Both the position numbers and the translations under genes were made by a program. The notes beneath the pieces are model-generated. The model was not told the DNA's origin. It saw nothing but the letters and a program-made list of their open reading frames with translations, and made no database searches. Below are positions 43,617-52,996 of a DNA stretch of 64,000 nt, one piece after another (position 1 is the first letter of the stretch; each line of letters begins with the position of its first letter). The stretch comes from Caldilineaceae bacterium (lineage in GTDB: Bacteria > Chloroflexota > Anaerolineae > Caldilineales > Caldilineaceae). The stretch spans positions 4,601,022 through 4,665,021 of the forward strand of contig OY282376.1 in the NCBI GenBank assembly GCA_958295845.1, written 5' to 3'.

Positions 43617-43680
43617 AGTTTTTAGTAGTCAGTTCTTAGTTTTTAGTGAACTGCGAACGGCAGTGATCAGTGGTCAGTGG
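43617..43680. repeat. AGTnnnn heptad repeat, about 8 units
   Basis: AGTTTTT, AGTAGTC, AGTTCTT, AGTTTTT, AGTGAAC (43617-43651), a 10-base break, then AGTGATC, AGTGGTC, AGTGG (43662-43680). It occupies the spacer between the CBS protein gene and korA. Confidence 0.88.
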
Positions 43681-43892
43681 ATGGTTGCAAGGGATGGAGC
43701 GGGGTGGGGAAGGAAGCAATTTCGCCTGACCTGGGCAGGATCTTGAATTGAATGTGGTTGGGCGGGTGCGAAGACCTTTATTGTCAGGAATGATTTTATT
43801 TTGCCTGCGGGCGGCCTGATTCATGTCGGGTTGCGGACTCTTTTGGGGGATGACGATAGTGCTTTTTGGGTGTAGTTCGACGGAGAACACGT

Positions 43893-45770
43893 ATGACGGA
43901 TAATTTGAGTGAAGAGGCAGGGGTAGTGGAGGAGCTGGAGTCGGTTGCGATCCGGTTTGCCGGGGATTCGGGCGACGGGATGCAATTGACAGGGACCCAG
44001 TTCACGAATACGTCGGCGGTGTTCGGCAATGATATCAGCACGATGCCGGACTTTCCGGCCGAGATCCGGGCGCCCGCGGGTACGCTGGCCGGGGTGAGCG
44101 GTTTTCAGGTGCATTTTTCGAGCCAGAATGTGCTGACGCCGGGGGATGCGCCGCAGGTGCTGATAGCGATGAATCCGGCGGCGTTGAAGGCCAGTTTGCC
44201 GGAGCTGGAGCGGGCGGGGACGATCATCGTCAATACGGACTCGTTTACAAGACAGAACCTGGCGAAGGCCGGCTACGCGTCGAACCCGCTGGAGGACGAC
44301 TCGCTGGAAGGGTACCAGGTGCTGGCGGTGCCGATGACATCGCTGAACCGGGAGGCGCTGGCCGAATTTGAAGAGCTGAGCAACAAGGAGCGGGACCGCT
44401 GTCAGAACTTCTTTGCCCTGGGCATGGTGTTCTGGATGTTCGACCGCTCGATGGATACGACGCGGGAGTGGCTGTTCAAGAAGTTTGCGCGCAAGCCGGT
44501 GATCGCCGAGGCCAACCTGAAGGCGATGGAGACCGGTTATTTTCTGGGCGAGACGACGGAGACGTTCCAGCAGCGCTACCAGGTGCGGCCGGCCGCGCTG
44601 CCGCCCGGCACGTATCGCAAGGTAACGGGCAACGAGGCGCTGTCGATGGGCCTGGTGACGGCGGCGCAGAAGATGGGCAAGCCGCTGTTTTACGGTTCGT
44701 ATCCGATCACGCCGGCGAGTGACATACTGCATTCGCTGGCGTCGCTGCGCCATTTTGACGTGCGCACGTTTCAGGCTGAGGACGAGATCGCGGCGATCTG
44801 CGCGGTGATCGGCGCGGCTTTCGGGGGCGCGCTGGCGGTGACAGGTACGAGCGGGCCGGGCATTGCGCTGAAGAGCGAGGCGATGAACCTGGCGCTGATG
44901 CTGGAGCTGCCGCTGGTCGTGGTGAATGTGCAGCGGGGGGGACCGAGCACCGGTCTGCCGACGAAGACGGAGCAGGCGGACCTGCTGCAGGCGATGTTCG
45001 GTCGCAACGGTGAGAGCCCGATCCCGATCGTGGCGCCGGCGACGCCGTCGGACTGTTTCGAGATTGCGCTGGAGGCGGCGCGGCTGGCGGTGCGGGCGAT
45101 GACGCCGGTCTTTTTGCTGTCGGAAGGGTTTTTGGCGAACAGCGCGGAGCCGTGGCAGGCGCCCAAGGCGGAAGATATTCCCGCGATCGAGGTGAAGCAC
45201 CCGGAAGGGCATCGGAACGGCAACGGGCACGGACCGTTTCTGCCGTACGAGCGGGACCCGGAGACGCTGGCGCGGCCGTGGGCACTGCCGGGAACGCCGG
45301 GCCTGGAACACAGGCTGGGCGGGCTGAGCAAGGCGCCGGTTACGGGGAACGTTTCGTATGACCCCGAACACAACGAGCAGATGATCCGCGAGCGGGCGGA
45401 GAAGGTTGCACGGCTGGCGGACGTCATTCCGGAGCAGAAGGTGTTCGGCGCGGCGGATGCCGAGCTGTTGATGGTCAGCTGGGGGGGAACCTTCGGCGTG
45501 GTGCGATCGGCAGTGGTTGCGGCGCAGGGGGCAGGCAGGTCGGTGGCGCATGCCCATGTGCGTTATCTGAATCCGTTCCCGCGCAATTTGGAGGCTGTTC
45601 TCAAGCGGCACCGAAAGGTAGTCGTGCCGGAGCTGAACAGCGGTCAGCTGGCGTTTCTGTTGCGGGGAAAATATGGGGTCGATGTGGAGACGTATGCGAA
45701 CCTTTCGGCCCGCCCGCTCAAGATCGCGGAAGTACGTGACGCAATCGGTTCAGCACTGGGGAGAGCATAG
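43893..45770 (+). CDS. korA: 2-oxoacid:ferredoxin oxidoreductase, fused gamma-alpha subunit (KorA type)
   Basis: A 625-residue subunit. The N-terminal gamma domain (about 10-200) has VAIRFAGDSGDGMQLTGTQF and the alpha domain starts near 240 (PLFYGSYPITPASDILHSLA), with DEIAAICAVIGAAFGGALAVTGTSGPG. With the beta subunit encoded next it oxidatively decarboxylates 2-oxoglutarate (or a related 2-oxoacid) to the acyl-CoA and reduces ferredoxin. GGAG lies about 8 bases before the ATG; an earlier in-frame start was rejected. It abuts korB with no gap. Confidence 0.9.
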   Translation: MTDNLSEEAGVVEELESVAIRFAGDSGDGMQLTGTQFTNTSAVFGNDISTMPDFPAEIRAPAGTLAGVSGFQVHFSSQNVLTPGDAPQVLIAMNPAALKASLPELERAGTIIVNTDSFTRQNLAKAGYASNPLEDDSLEGYQVLAVPMTSLNREALAEFEELSNKERDRCQNFFALGMVFWMFDRSMDTTREWLFKKFARKPVIAEANLKAMETGYFLGETTETFQQRYQVRPAALPPGTYRKVTGNEALSMGLVTAAQKMGKPLFYGSYPITPASDILHSLASLRHFDVRTFQAEDEIAAICAVIGAAFGGALAVTGTSGPGIALKSEAMNLALMLELPLVVVNVQRGGPSTGLPTKTEQADLLQAMFGRNGESPIPIVAPATPSDCFEIALEAARLAVRAMTPVFLLSEGFLANSAEPWQAPKAEDIPAIEVKHPEGHRNGNGHGPFLPYERDPETLARPWALPGTPGLEHRLGGLSKAPVTGNVSYDPEHNEQMIRERAEKVARLADVIPEQKVFGAADAELLMVSWGGTFGVVRSAVVAAQGAGRSVAHAHVRYLNPFPRNLEAVLKRHRKVVVPELNSGQLAFLLRGKYGVDVETYANLSARPLKIAEVRDAIGSALGRA

Positions 45771-47324
45771 ATGAGTACTGTAGCGACAGAGGAAATCAAG
45801 CTGACGCGCAAGGATTTCGTGTCGGACCAGACGGTGCGCTGGTGCCCCGGTTGCGGGGACTACTCGATCCTGGCGCAGATGCAGCGGATTCTGCCGGAGA
45901 CGGGGGTGGCCAAAGAGAAGACGGTCTTTATATCGGGCATCGGCTGTGCGAGCCGCTTCCCCTATTACATGAATACGTACGGTATCCACAGTATACATGG
46001 ACGGGCGCCGGCGCTGGCCACCGGGCTCGCGATCGCGAATCCGGACTTAACTGTGTGGGTGATCACCGGGGACGGGGACGGTCTTTCGATCGGCGGCAAC
46101 CATCTGCTGCATGCGATCCGGCGGAATGTCAATCTGAATATCGTGCTCTTCAACAACAGGATTTACGGGCTGACAAAGGGCCAGTACTCGCCGACGTCGC
46201 GTCCGGGCACGGTGACGAAGTCTTCGCCGATGGGCTCGACGGAGCAGCCGCTGAATCCGATTGCGGTGGCGCTGGCGGCGGAGGCTACTTTTGTGGCGCG
46301 TTCGATCGATTCGCATCCACAGCACCTGGCCGCCACTCTGGAGCGGACTGCCGAACACCAGGGGGCGTCGTTCCTGGAGATATATCAGAACTGTGTGATC
46401 TTCAACCCGAATGAATGGACGGATCTGAGCGACCGAAGGAACCGGGACGACTCGATCCTTTACCTGGAACACGGCAAGCACATGATTTTCGGCAAGGACC
46501 GGGACAAGGGGATCAGGTTGAACGGATTCACACCGGAGGTTGTGTCGCTGGACGAGGTGGATTTGGATGAGATCCTGGTGCACGACGCCACGTCGAGGCC
46601 GCTGGCATCGATTCTGGGCAGCATGGAGTTTCCCGATTACCCGGCGGCGATGGGCGTGATCCGCGACGTGCGCAAGCCAGACTATACGGGCGAACTGATG
46701 GCGCAGGTGGAGACGGCCCAGGCGCAACGGGGCAAAGGCGATCTGAATCAGCTCTACCTGGCGGCAGATTTGTGGACGGTGGAGGAGAGAGAGGAGACGG
46801 AGGCGAGGGAGATCACGCCGAGCTCTTCCGACTTTGACGAGATGCCGATTACCGGACTGGATGAAGAGTACATCGATGAGATGGAGACGCCGGCGGAGGT
46901 CCTGTCAGATTTTCAGGACTTGCTGGTGACCAGTACGCTGGCAGCGCTGGAGCCGAATGTGCCTATCACGATGGGCATGCGCAGCTCGCTGGCGCGTACG
47001 ATCCGGCAGATGAACCGGCACAATATTGGCTGTGTACTGGTGACGGATGAAGAGGACCGGCTGGTGGGCATCTTCACGGAGTGGGATGTGCTCAACCGGG
47101 TTGCCGGACTCGTTGACGACCTGGCGCAGCAGCGGATCAGCGACTATATGACACGGGACCCAATGTCGCTGAAGGATGATCTGCCGATCGCGCATGCGTT
47201 GAATCTGATGTCGCTGCATGGCTTCCGTCATCTGCCGCTGGTGGATGACAACGGCCAGCCGACCGGGATTATATCTTTCCGCGATGTGGTCGGGTATTTG
47301 AATGAGGCGTTGGAAGAGGAGTAG
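45771..47324 (+). CDS. korB: 2-oxoacid:ferredoxin oxidoreductase beta subunit fused to a C-terminal CBS pair
   Basis: A 517-residue protein; ordinary KorB is about 280-350. The N-terminal part has the [4Fe-4S] CPGCGD (25-30), later Cys C59 and the thiamine diphosphate/Mg segment GDGDGLSIGGNH (100-111) with NNRIYGLTKGQYSPTS. After a variable acidic linker (about 335-385) comes a two-CBS module (about 390-517: TMGMRSSLARTIRQM...GIFTEWDVLNRV and MTRDPMSLKDDLPIAHAL...GIISFRDVVGYL). The fusion suggests direct adenylate control of the enzyme. The stop TAG overlaps the first AGTTCTT heptad of a repeat array. Confidence 0.9.
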   Translation: MSTVATEEIKLTRKDFVSDQTVRWCPGCGDYSILAQMQRILPETGVAKEKTVFISGIGCASRFPYYMNTYGIHSIHGRAPALATGLAIANPDLTVWVITGDGDGLSIGGNHLLHAIRRNVNLNIVLFNNRIYGLTKGQYSPTSRPGTVTKSSPMGSTEQPLNPIAVALAAEATFVARSIDSHPQHLAATLERTAEHQGASFLEIYQNCVIFNPNEWTDLSDRRNRDDSILYLEHGKHMIFGKDRDKGIRLNGFTPEVVSLDEVDLDEILVHDATSRPLASILGSMEFPDYPAAMGVIRDVRKPDYTGELMAQVETAQAQRGKGDLNQLYLAADLWTVEEREETEAREITPSSSDFDEMPITGLDEEYIDEMETPAEVLSDFQDLLVTSTLAALEPNVPITMGMRSSLARTIRQMNRHNIGCVLVTDEEDRLVGIFTEWDVLNRVAGLVDDLAQQRISDYMTRDPMSLKDDLPIAHALNLMSLHGFRHLPLVDDNGQPTGIISFRDVVGYLNEALEEE

Positions 47325-47366
47325 TTCTTTTAGTTTTTAGTAGTCAGTTTTTAGTTTTTAGTGGCG
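47323..47366. repeat. AGTnnnn heptad repeat, 5-6 units
   Basis: AGTTCTTTT, AGTTTTT, AGTAGTC, AGTTTTT, AGTTTTT, AGTGGCG run directly on from the korB stop codon. Confidence 0.85.
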
Positions 47367-47507
47367 GCGAGGCGGGGGAGACTGTTGGGATCGCCGCGAT
47401 TGGTGTGGGAGGTGCGGGGAGAGTCCTGGGATCGGGTTGAGTTTTGGTTTTTCAGTAGAACGCGTTCGCCACCAGCCAGAGTGACTGGCAACCAGAGAGG
47501 GAGCTTT

Positions 47508-48527
47508 ATGAAGATTCTTGTCGCCGGCGCTGCCGGTCAGGTGGGTTGCCGGCTTGTGCGGCAGCTGCTGGAGCGCAACCACGAGGTGCGGGGCACGGTG
47601 CTGCCGGACGACCCGGCGCTGGGACGTCTGGAGGGGCTGGATATTGAGCTGGCGGCAGGCGATCTGACGGACGAGGCGTTTGTGGAAGGCGCGGTCACCG
47701 GTGTTGACGCGGTGATTCACACGGCCAACATTGTCGGGCCCCAGTTCGACAACAATATGCAGATCGACCGGCTGATCGCGCGGGTGTGCGGCAAGCATGC
47801 GGACCACCTGGAGCGGCTGGTGTATACGAGCTCTTCGGGCGTTTTTCCCAACAACGGCGAGACGATCGCGTGCGCGTACCATCCGGTGGATGAGCGGCAT
47901 CCGAAACGGCCGATGGGCGAGTATTCGCTGGGCAAGCTGATCGGCGAGGAGTTCACGAAGATGGCGGCGCGTGAGACAGGGCTGCGCTACTCGATTGTGC
48001 GGCCGAGCCATGTGCAGTCGGGCGACGCGATCCTGAGCCGGTTTACGGTGGGCGCGGTGGCTGGGCTGCTGGAACGGGGACAGAATACGCCGCTGGGTGA
48101 GCTTTACATGGCCGACGGCACAGAGCTGTGGCACGATGTGCTGGACCGGGCGGAAGACGAGAACCAGCCGTGCAGCGTGCGCGATTTGGATGGACGGCCG
48201 TGGGTGTATCAGCCGAACGATGCGCGCGATATCGCGCATTTGCTGGTGTGCGCGGTGGAGGAGCCGGGCGCGGTGGACGAGTCGTTCAACTGCGGGGCGC
48301 CGGCGCCGTTCAGTTTCCCGGAGGCGGCGGCGATCCTGGCTGAGAAGAGCAGTGTGGAGCCGCTGGAGGTGCGGGTGCCGGTGCATTACCAGTACGACCA
48401 TGACAATACGAAGGCCCGCAGCCTGATCAATTTCCGGCCGCAGGGTGACCTGCGGACGATGATCGAGACGGCGCTGCTGGTGCGGGACGAGGGCTACATT
48501 GACTACGACTGGGAAGGAGTTTCCTGA
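47508..48527 (+). CDS. NAD-dependent epimerase/dehydratase family protein
   Basis: A 339-residue extended short-chain dehydrogenase. The Rossmann motif GAAGQVG is at 7-13 of MKILVAGAAGQVGCRLV. TSSSGVF and YSLGKLIGE supply the catalytic Ser and Y-x-x-x-K. The ATG with GAGAGGGAG upstream was chosen over a longer frame that runs through repeats. Its stop overlaps the next ATG (TGATG), so it is coupled to the Gfo/Idh/MocA gene. Probably sugar or sugar-acid oxidation/epimerisation. Confidence 0.87.
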   Translation: MKILVAGAAGQVGCRLVRQLLERNHEVRGTVLPDDPALGRLEGLDIELAAGDLTDEAFVEGAVTGVDAVIHTANIVGPQFDNNMQIDRLIARVCGKHADHLERLVYTSSSGVFPNNGETIACAYHPVDERHPKRPMGEYSLGKLIGEEFTKMAARETGLRYSIVRPSHVQSGDAILSRFTVGAVAGLLERGQNTPLGELYMADGTELWHDVLDRAEDENQPCSVRDLDGRPWVYQPNDARDIAHLLVCAVEEPGAVDESFNCGAPAPFSFPEAAAILAEKSSVEPLEVRVPVHYQYDHDNTKARSLINFRPQGDLRTMIETALLVRDEGYIDYDWEGVS

Positions 48528-49483
48528 TGATTCGAACCGCTTTTATCGGCGCGGGCAGGCGCAGCCAAGGCGCGCACTATCCGAACGTGAACCGCTTGGC
48601 AGACGTGGAGATGGTGGCCGCGTGCGAACTGGACGAGGAGCTCCTGCACGAGGTGGCAGTGGCCTACGATTTCCAGTACCGCTATGACGACCACCGGCGG
48701 ATGCTGGAGGAAGTGGACCCGGACATGGTTTACTGCGTTATGCACGAGCGCTGGCTGCTGCAGACGGCGCTGGACTGTTTGAACGCGGGCAAGCATACGT
48801 TTATAGAGAAGCCGCCGGGCATGAACATGGACGAGGTGCAGCAGATCCACGATGCCGCGGTGGCGAACGATGTCATCTGCGCGGTGGGTTTCCAGCGGCG
48901 GCATGCGGCGGTAACGCGGGAGGCGATGCGGCTGGTGGCGACATACGGGCCGGTCTCGACGGCGGTGGGCACTTTCCATAAACGAATGCTGGGCGAGGAT
49001 GCGTTCAGTTTCACGACGACGAACTGGGACGATCTGTGCCACGCGGTCGATCTGGTGCGCTATATGGTCGGCGGCGAGCCGGTGGAGGTGACGGCGTACC
49101 AGGACAGCTTCGACAGCAGTTACCGCAACTGCTATACGGGGCTGGTGCGATTCGATAACGGTGCGACCGGTTTTATTCACGGGAACCGGGCGTCTGGCGG
49201 TCGCGTGCTGCGCGGGGAGCTGCACGGCACGGGCGTGGGCTGCTATTTCAAGCTCCCGCATGAGATTGAGATTACGGAGGACAATGAGGCGCGCACGCTG
49301 GGCGGGTGGCAGATCGACGGCGTGGATGAGGCGGACACGAGCCGCTATGACGGTGTGTTGGCGATGCACGAGCATATTGTGGACTGTGTGCGCACGGGTG
49401 AGAAGCCGCTGACAGATATTCGGGACGCTATCCATTCGATGGCGTTGGTGGCGCAGCTGGAGGGCGTGGAAGTCAGTGGTTAG
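48527..49483 (+). CDS. Gfo/Idh/MocA family oxidoreductase
   Basis: A 318-residue NAD(P)-dependent oxidoreductase: MIRTAFIGAGRRSQGAHYP Rossmann motif, the EKPPGMNMDE nicotinamide-site segment and a C-terminal beta-sheet domain with AFSFTTTNWDDL and NAGK-like loops. Sugar or inositol-type substrates are typical. It is cotranscribed with the epimerase gene and probably with the cupin gene 47 bases on. The last codons (AGT GGT TAG) are part of an AGTGGTT heptad. Confidence 0.87.
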   Translation: MIRTAFIGAGRRSQGAHYPNVNRLADVEMVAACELDEELLHEVAVAYDFQYRYDDHRRMLEEVDPDMVYCVMHERWLLQTALDCLNAGKHTFIEKPPGMNMDEVQQIHDAAVANDVICAVGFQRRHAAVTREAMRLVATYGPVSTAVGTFHKRMLGEDAFSFTTTNWDDLCHAVDLVRYMVGGEPVEVTAYQDSFDSSYRNCYTGLVRFDNGATGFIHGNRASGGRVLRGELHGTGVGCYFKLPHEIEITEDNEARTLGGWQIDGVDEADTSRYDGVLAMHEHIVDCVRTGEKPLTDIRDAIHSMALVAQLEGVEVSG

Positions 49484-49495
49484 TGGTCAGAGGTC
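49475..49495. repeat. AGTnnnn heptad repeat, 3 units overlapping a stop codon
   Basis: AGTGGTT, AGTGGTC, AGAGGTC. The first unit supplies the last two codons of the oxidoreductase gene and most of its TAG. Confidence 0.8.
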
Positions 49496-49530
49496 GGTGG
49501 GAGTAATACGCATGATATTGGGAGTGGGAG

Positions 49531-49863
49531 ATGACTGTTTATAGTTTGGATGAGGTGAAGGAGCGGGGGTTGTTCCCGGGGTTTGTGGGGAAGTTTATTC
49601 ACAGCGAGAATATGACGTTTGTGTACTGGGATGTTGCGGCGGATTCGCCGCTGCCGGCCCATTCGCATCCGCACGAGCAGGTGATCAATATGTTTGAGGG
49701 TCAGTTTGAGATCCGGATCACGGGCGGGGAGACGCAGGTGCTGGGGCCGGGGGATGTGTATGTGATTCCGGGCGGGGCGGAGCATTCGGGGAAAGCGATT
49801 ACGCGATGCCGGATATTGGATGTGTTTCAGCCGGTGCGGGAGGAGTATGTTTGGGAGGATTAG
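49531..49863 (+). CDS. Cupin domain protein
   Basis: A 110-residue single-domain cupin with motif 1 LPAHSHPHEQVINMFEGQFE and motif 2 GDVYVIPGGAEHSG, which provide H-x-H, E and H metal ligands. GGGAG lies 6 bases before the ATG. Possibly a small isomerase or dioxygenase-like enzyme serving the two upstream sugar dehydrogenases; the exact role is unknown. Confidence 0.85.
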   Translation: MTVYSLDEVKERGLFPGFVGKFIHSENMTFVYWDVAADSPLPAHSHPHEQVINMFEGQFEIRITGGETQVLGPGDVYVIPGGAEHSGKAITRCRILDVFQPVREEYVWED

Positions 49864-50075
49864 ATGTGGGGAGTAGTGCAGGGCTGAAAAGGATTGTTCG
49901 GTTTTCCAGATCCTCTCGTGCCCCCTGAAGATAGCGATCGGTGTGCGGGCGATTTCTTCAATAGTTTCGTTAGTCAGTCGTCCCCCTTGTGGGGGACGTT
50001 TCTTATTGTGAGTCCACTGGTTCTCACTGTATCAGTCGACGCCGGACAGCGACTTAGTGTAACAGTTCTGTTGGT

Positions 50076-50471
50076 TTACCGTCCCGTTAATTCCGGAAAG
50101 TAGGTTGCGAAAAAACCACTATCTCGTGTGAGAAAGGTGTCGGCCGCCGTAAGCGCGTGGGCTCCGATCAGGAAGTCTGTCATGATCCTGGTGCGTGGTC
50201 CGCCGGCCTGCCTGTATTGAGCCCAACGCACTCCAGCTTCATAGGCAATTCCGGTATCAATAGGAGAGATGGTCGCGCCTATTTCCCGCAGCGCTTCATC
50301 CAGCGTGGTGCGATCGGGGAAGGCGGGAACAAGCTCGGCATAAGCTATATCACAGATCAGAATTGCCCCTTGATCGTAGGCATCACGAAGTCTTTCCAGT
50401 GATCGCGGGCCAAACTGGTCATCGGGGAGAAATACGTCCAGAACGACGCTCGTATCGACAGCGGTAATCAT
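50076..50471 (-). CDS. PIN domain ribonuclease toxin (VapC type)
   Basis: A 131-residue PIN nuclease with conserved acidic residues D6 (AVDTSV), E46 (YAEL), D99 (MTDFLIGAHA) and D117 (TRDSGF), all typical VapC positions. It probably cleaves tRNA or rRNA when released from its antitoxin. The gene overlaps the antitoxin stop by 4 bases and is translated after it. Confidence 0.9.
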   Translation of the reverse strand: MITAVDTSVVLDVFLPDDQFGPRSLERLRDAYDQGAILICDIAYAELVPAFPDRTTLDEALREIGATISPIDTGIAYEAGVRWAQYRQAGGPRTRIMTDFLIGAHALTAADTFLTRDSGFFATYFPELTGR

Positions 50472-50680
50472 CTCCCGCGCACTTCGTCGAGATAATCGTC
50501 GGTATTTCCTCCGTTCAGGATGCCGTAGACGCGTTCCACGGGATGCTTGCCAGCAGGCCGTTTTCGAATCAGGAGTCCCCGTTCGGTGGGTGTGATATCG
50601 ACCTCGACATTGGCGGTCATACCGAAACGATCCCGCAGATGCTTGGGAATGGTAACCTGTCCTTTTTCAGTGATACGCAT
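50468..50680 (-). CDS. AbrB/SpoVT-type antitoxin (VapB)
   Basis: A 70-residue swapped-hairpin AbrB DNA-binding protein, MRITEKGQVTIPKHLRDRFG; the C-terminal half is the flexible toxin-binding tail. TGGAGGG precedes the ATG at 50680. An in-frame ATG 33 bases earlier has no site and was rejected. It neutralises the overlapping PIN toxin and should repress the pair. Confidence 0.88.
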   Translation of the reverse strand: MRITEKGQVTIPKHLRDRFGMTANVEVDITPTERGLLIRKRPAGKHPVERVYGILNGGNTDDYLDEVRGR

Positions 50681-50780
50681 GAACCCTCCAGATATGAGTC
50701 TGTTTTGCCGCAATTATACTTTGACAGAGCGCAACGTCTAAATTGAACGCGGTCTTCCCATCTCAGCTGGTGGGGGAGGC

Positions 50781-50945
50781 GTATGAAGGAACGCGAAGAA
50801 CTGCAACGGCAACGGCAACACCTTTAACCACGGAGTACACGGAGGGCCGCGGAGAACGGCAACTGCAACTTCCTTTTTTCCGCGAAGGGCCGCGAAGTAA
50901 CGCGAAGAACTGCAACTTCCTTTTTCCACGAAGTACTCTTCACTT
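50781..50945. repeat. Degenerate repeat tract (CCACGGAG / CGCGAAGAACTGCAAC)
   Basis: AACGCGAAGAACTGCAAC occurs at 50790-50807 and again at 50899-50916, with GGCAAC runs and an ACCACGGAGTACACGGAGGG segment between them. No gene is visible in 50681-51116; this tract fills its centre. Confidence 0.7.
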
Positions 50946-51116
50946 GATCTGATGTAGGCCAAAGAAAAAAATTATTGGGTCGCTGCAGGTTGTGGTCTTA
51001 GGGCTCGTGAATTGGGCGGGAAACTGTGCGGTTCTGTTCGCGGGCGCGTGGGGGCGAGGAGAGAGAACGCCTCGGTTTGGCTCACGCAGGGTCGGTTGCT
51101 GGGTGGGGGTGGGTGG

Positions 51117-52037
51117 TTAGATGGGGAATGTGAGTGACAGAGTTCGGTCTGCGACCAGGGTCAAGAATACGAGGGCCAGGTATAGCATGGAGTATTTGTA
51201 GAGGGAGAGGGCTTCTTCCCGGTTCACTTCGTGCCCGGCTTCGACGTGACGATAGAGCTTGACCACTTTGTGTATGAGGAAGATGTCCAGCAGGATGACG
51301 ACACCGGTGTAGAGCCATCCGGCTTCGTTGAGGGCGAGCGGCGCCAGGGACGCAAGTATGGTCAGGACGGCATACAACATCATCTGCTGCAGGGTACGTT
51401 TGCTGCCGAGGACTGTCGGCGCCATGGGTATGCCGACGGCCTCGTACTGATCCTTGACGAGGAAGGCGAGCGCCCAGAAGTGGACGGGTGTCCACATGAA
51501 GATGAGGACGAAGAGAAGGGCGGCCATCCAGTCCAGTCCATTGGTGACGGCGGCCCACCCCAGCAGGGGCATGACCGAGCCTGCGACGCCGCCGATGACG
51601 ATGTTTTGCCAAGTAGTCCGTTTGAGCCACGCGGTATAGACAATCACGTAGAAGAGTAAACCGAACCAGGCGAGCAGGGCTGTCAGCAGGTTGGCTGTTT
51701 GCCACAGGATCAGAAACGCGCCGACGCTGAGCAGGAGGCCGAAGAGGACAGCGTTGCGGACGCTGATGACGCCTGTGACGAGGGGTCTTTGGGCGGTGCG
51801 GCGCATCTTGCCGTCGATGTCGCGGTCGAGCACCATGTTGAATACGCCGGCTCCGCCGGTGGCCATGTATCCGCCAACGAGGACGCCGAGCAGGGGCAGC
51901 CAGTGGGGAAGACCGCGGGCAGCCATGAACATGGGGCAGATCGCTGTGAAAAGCAGTAGGGAGATGACTTTGGGCTTGGTCAGGGTCAGGTAGTCGCGCC
52001 AGGTGGCGGCGGGCAGCGTTGACGTGGTGTTGATCAT
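51117..52037 (-). CDS. ctaB: Protoheme IX farnesyltransferase (heme O synthase)
   Basis: A 306-residue UbiA-family prenyltransferase with nine or so membrane helices. It starts MINTTSTLPAATWRDYLTLTKPKVISLLL (TKPKV is a family hallmark), has the substrate/Mg motif NMVLDRDIDGKMRRTAQRP and later PHFWALA. It farnesylates heme B to heme O for cytochrome oxidase. The start was set at this Met; the open frame upstream overlaps ctaA. It overlaps ctaA by 4 bases. Confidence 0.94.
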   Translation of the reverse strand: MINTTSTLPAATWRDYLTLTKPKVISLLLFTAICPMFMAARGLPHWLPLLGVLVGGYMATGGAGVFNMVLDRDIDGKMRRTAQRPLVTGVISVRNAVLFGLLLSVGAFLILWQTANLLTALLAWFGLLFYVIVYTAWLKRTTWQNIVIGGVAGSVMPLLGWAAVTNGLDWMAALLFVLIFMWTPVHFWALAFLVKDQYEAVGIPMAPTVLGSKRTLQQMMLYAVLTILASLAPLALNEAGWLYTGVVILLDIFLIHKVVKLYRHVEAGHEVNREEALSLYKYSMLYLALVFLTLVADRTLSLTFPI

Positions 52038-52996
52038 GAGGGCTGGACCTCTTTTGTTTGCCAGGGTACGGACGGTATTGCGCTGCCGGTGGGAGAAGCG
52101 CTGAGGGTCAGCCAACCGACGACGGACCATAGACCGAAGGCTGCTACGGCCATTGCCAGATGGAGAAGCTGGAGCGGAATCGGGCCCAGCATGGCCAGAT
52201 TGACTGTCCCGACCAGCAGTTGCACGGCGTAGACTGCCAGGAGCAGGTTGCGGAAACGGCGGGCCTGCGGCGTAGGCTTGAGCCAGCCGGTCAGGGCGTG
52301 GCTCATCCAAAGGAAGACGCCGACTGCGATTGCCAGGAATGGGTGCAGGATCCGCAGGCGGATGAGCGGGTGGGCCTGGGCGCTGAAGTCGTCGGTTAGC
52401 CCTTCTTGCAGGGATTCCGGTGGGAACATGGTGTTGCCCATGGCGGCGATGCCGCCTGAGAACATTACGATCATCATCCCCAGCAGGCTTACACCAATAA
52501 GGATTTTCAGGCCGGTCTGACCTGTCCAGTCCGGCGGCCAGTCGCGCCCAGGATAGGCGTGGAGGGTGGTGAGTGCGAGCGCGCCGATCAGCAGCATGGA
52601 GTTGAGCAGGTGGAATGCGACCAGGAGGCCGCGGGCGACAGAGACGTTGTCGCCGGTGAGTCCGGTGAGGACGGTGCCGGCGCCGATGAGGGCTTCGAAC
52701 AGGAGGAAAACGGCGGAAATTATGGCGAAGGGCAGGAAGCCGGGCAGGTCGTGGCGCAGGCGGATGGCTTTGACGAGCAGCCAGATGCCCATCAGGAGAG
52801 CCACGCCCGAAAGGGCGCGATGCGAGAACTCTATCCAGGTGGCGAGGCCGTGGTCGAGAGGGAGGATTTCGCCCTGGCAGCGGGGCCAGTCACGGCCGCA
52901 GCCGGCGCCGGAGCCGGTGGCTCTGACGATGGCGCCCTGGAGGATGACGACTGTGTTGATGGATAGGGTGGTCCAGGCGAGGGTGGGGGCTTTCAT
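52034..52996 (-). CDS. ctaA: Heme A synthase (CtaA/COX15)
   Basis: A 320-residue membrane protein, about eight helices, with GAIVRATGSGAGCGRDWPRCQGEILP near the N-terminus (glutamate/heme-binding half), FSHRALSGVALLMG and a repeated second half with HPFLAIAVGVFLWM and a late heme-ligand His. It oxidises heme O to heme A. Together with ctaB it indicates an aa3-type oxidase and aerobic respiration. MKAPTLAW was taken as the start, although the site upstream is weak; an alternative ATG lies 69 bases further upstream. Confidence 0.92.
   Translation of the reverse strand: MKAPTLAWTTLSINTVVILQGAIVRATGSGAGCGRDWPRCQGEILPLDHGLATWIEFSHRALSGVALLMGIWLLVKAIRLRHDLPGFLPFAIISAVFLLFEALIGAGTVLTGLTGDNVSVARGLLVAFHLLNSMLLIGALALTTLHAYPGRDWPPDWTGQTGLKILIGVSLLGMMIVMFSGGIAAMGNTMFPPESLQEGLTDDFSAQAHPLIRLRILHPFLAIAVGVFLWMSHALTGWLKPTPQARRFRNLLLAVYAVQLLVGTVNLAMLGPIPLQLLHLAMAVAAFGLWSVVGWLTLSASPTGSAIPSVPWQTKEVQPS

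Noticed and set aside
43821..45611. 596-codon open frame on the minus strand opposite korA
   Set aside because: Arg/His/Pro-rich composition, no recognised motif, and it lies entirely against a well-supported gene; it results from high GC at third positions.
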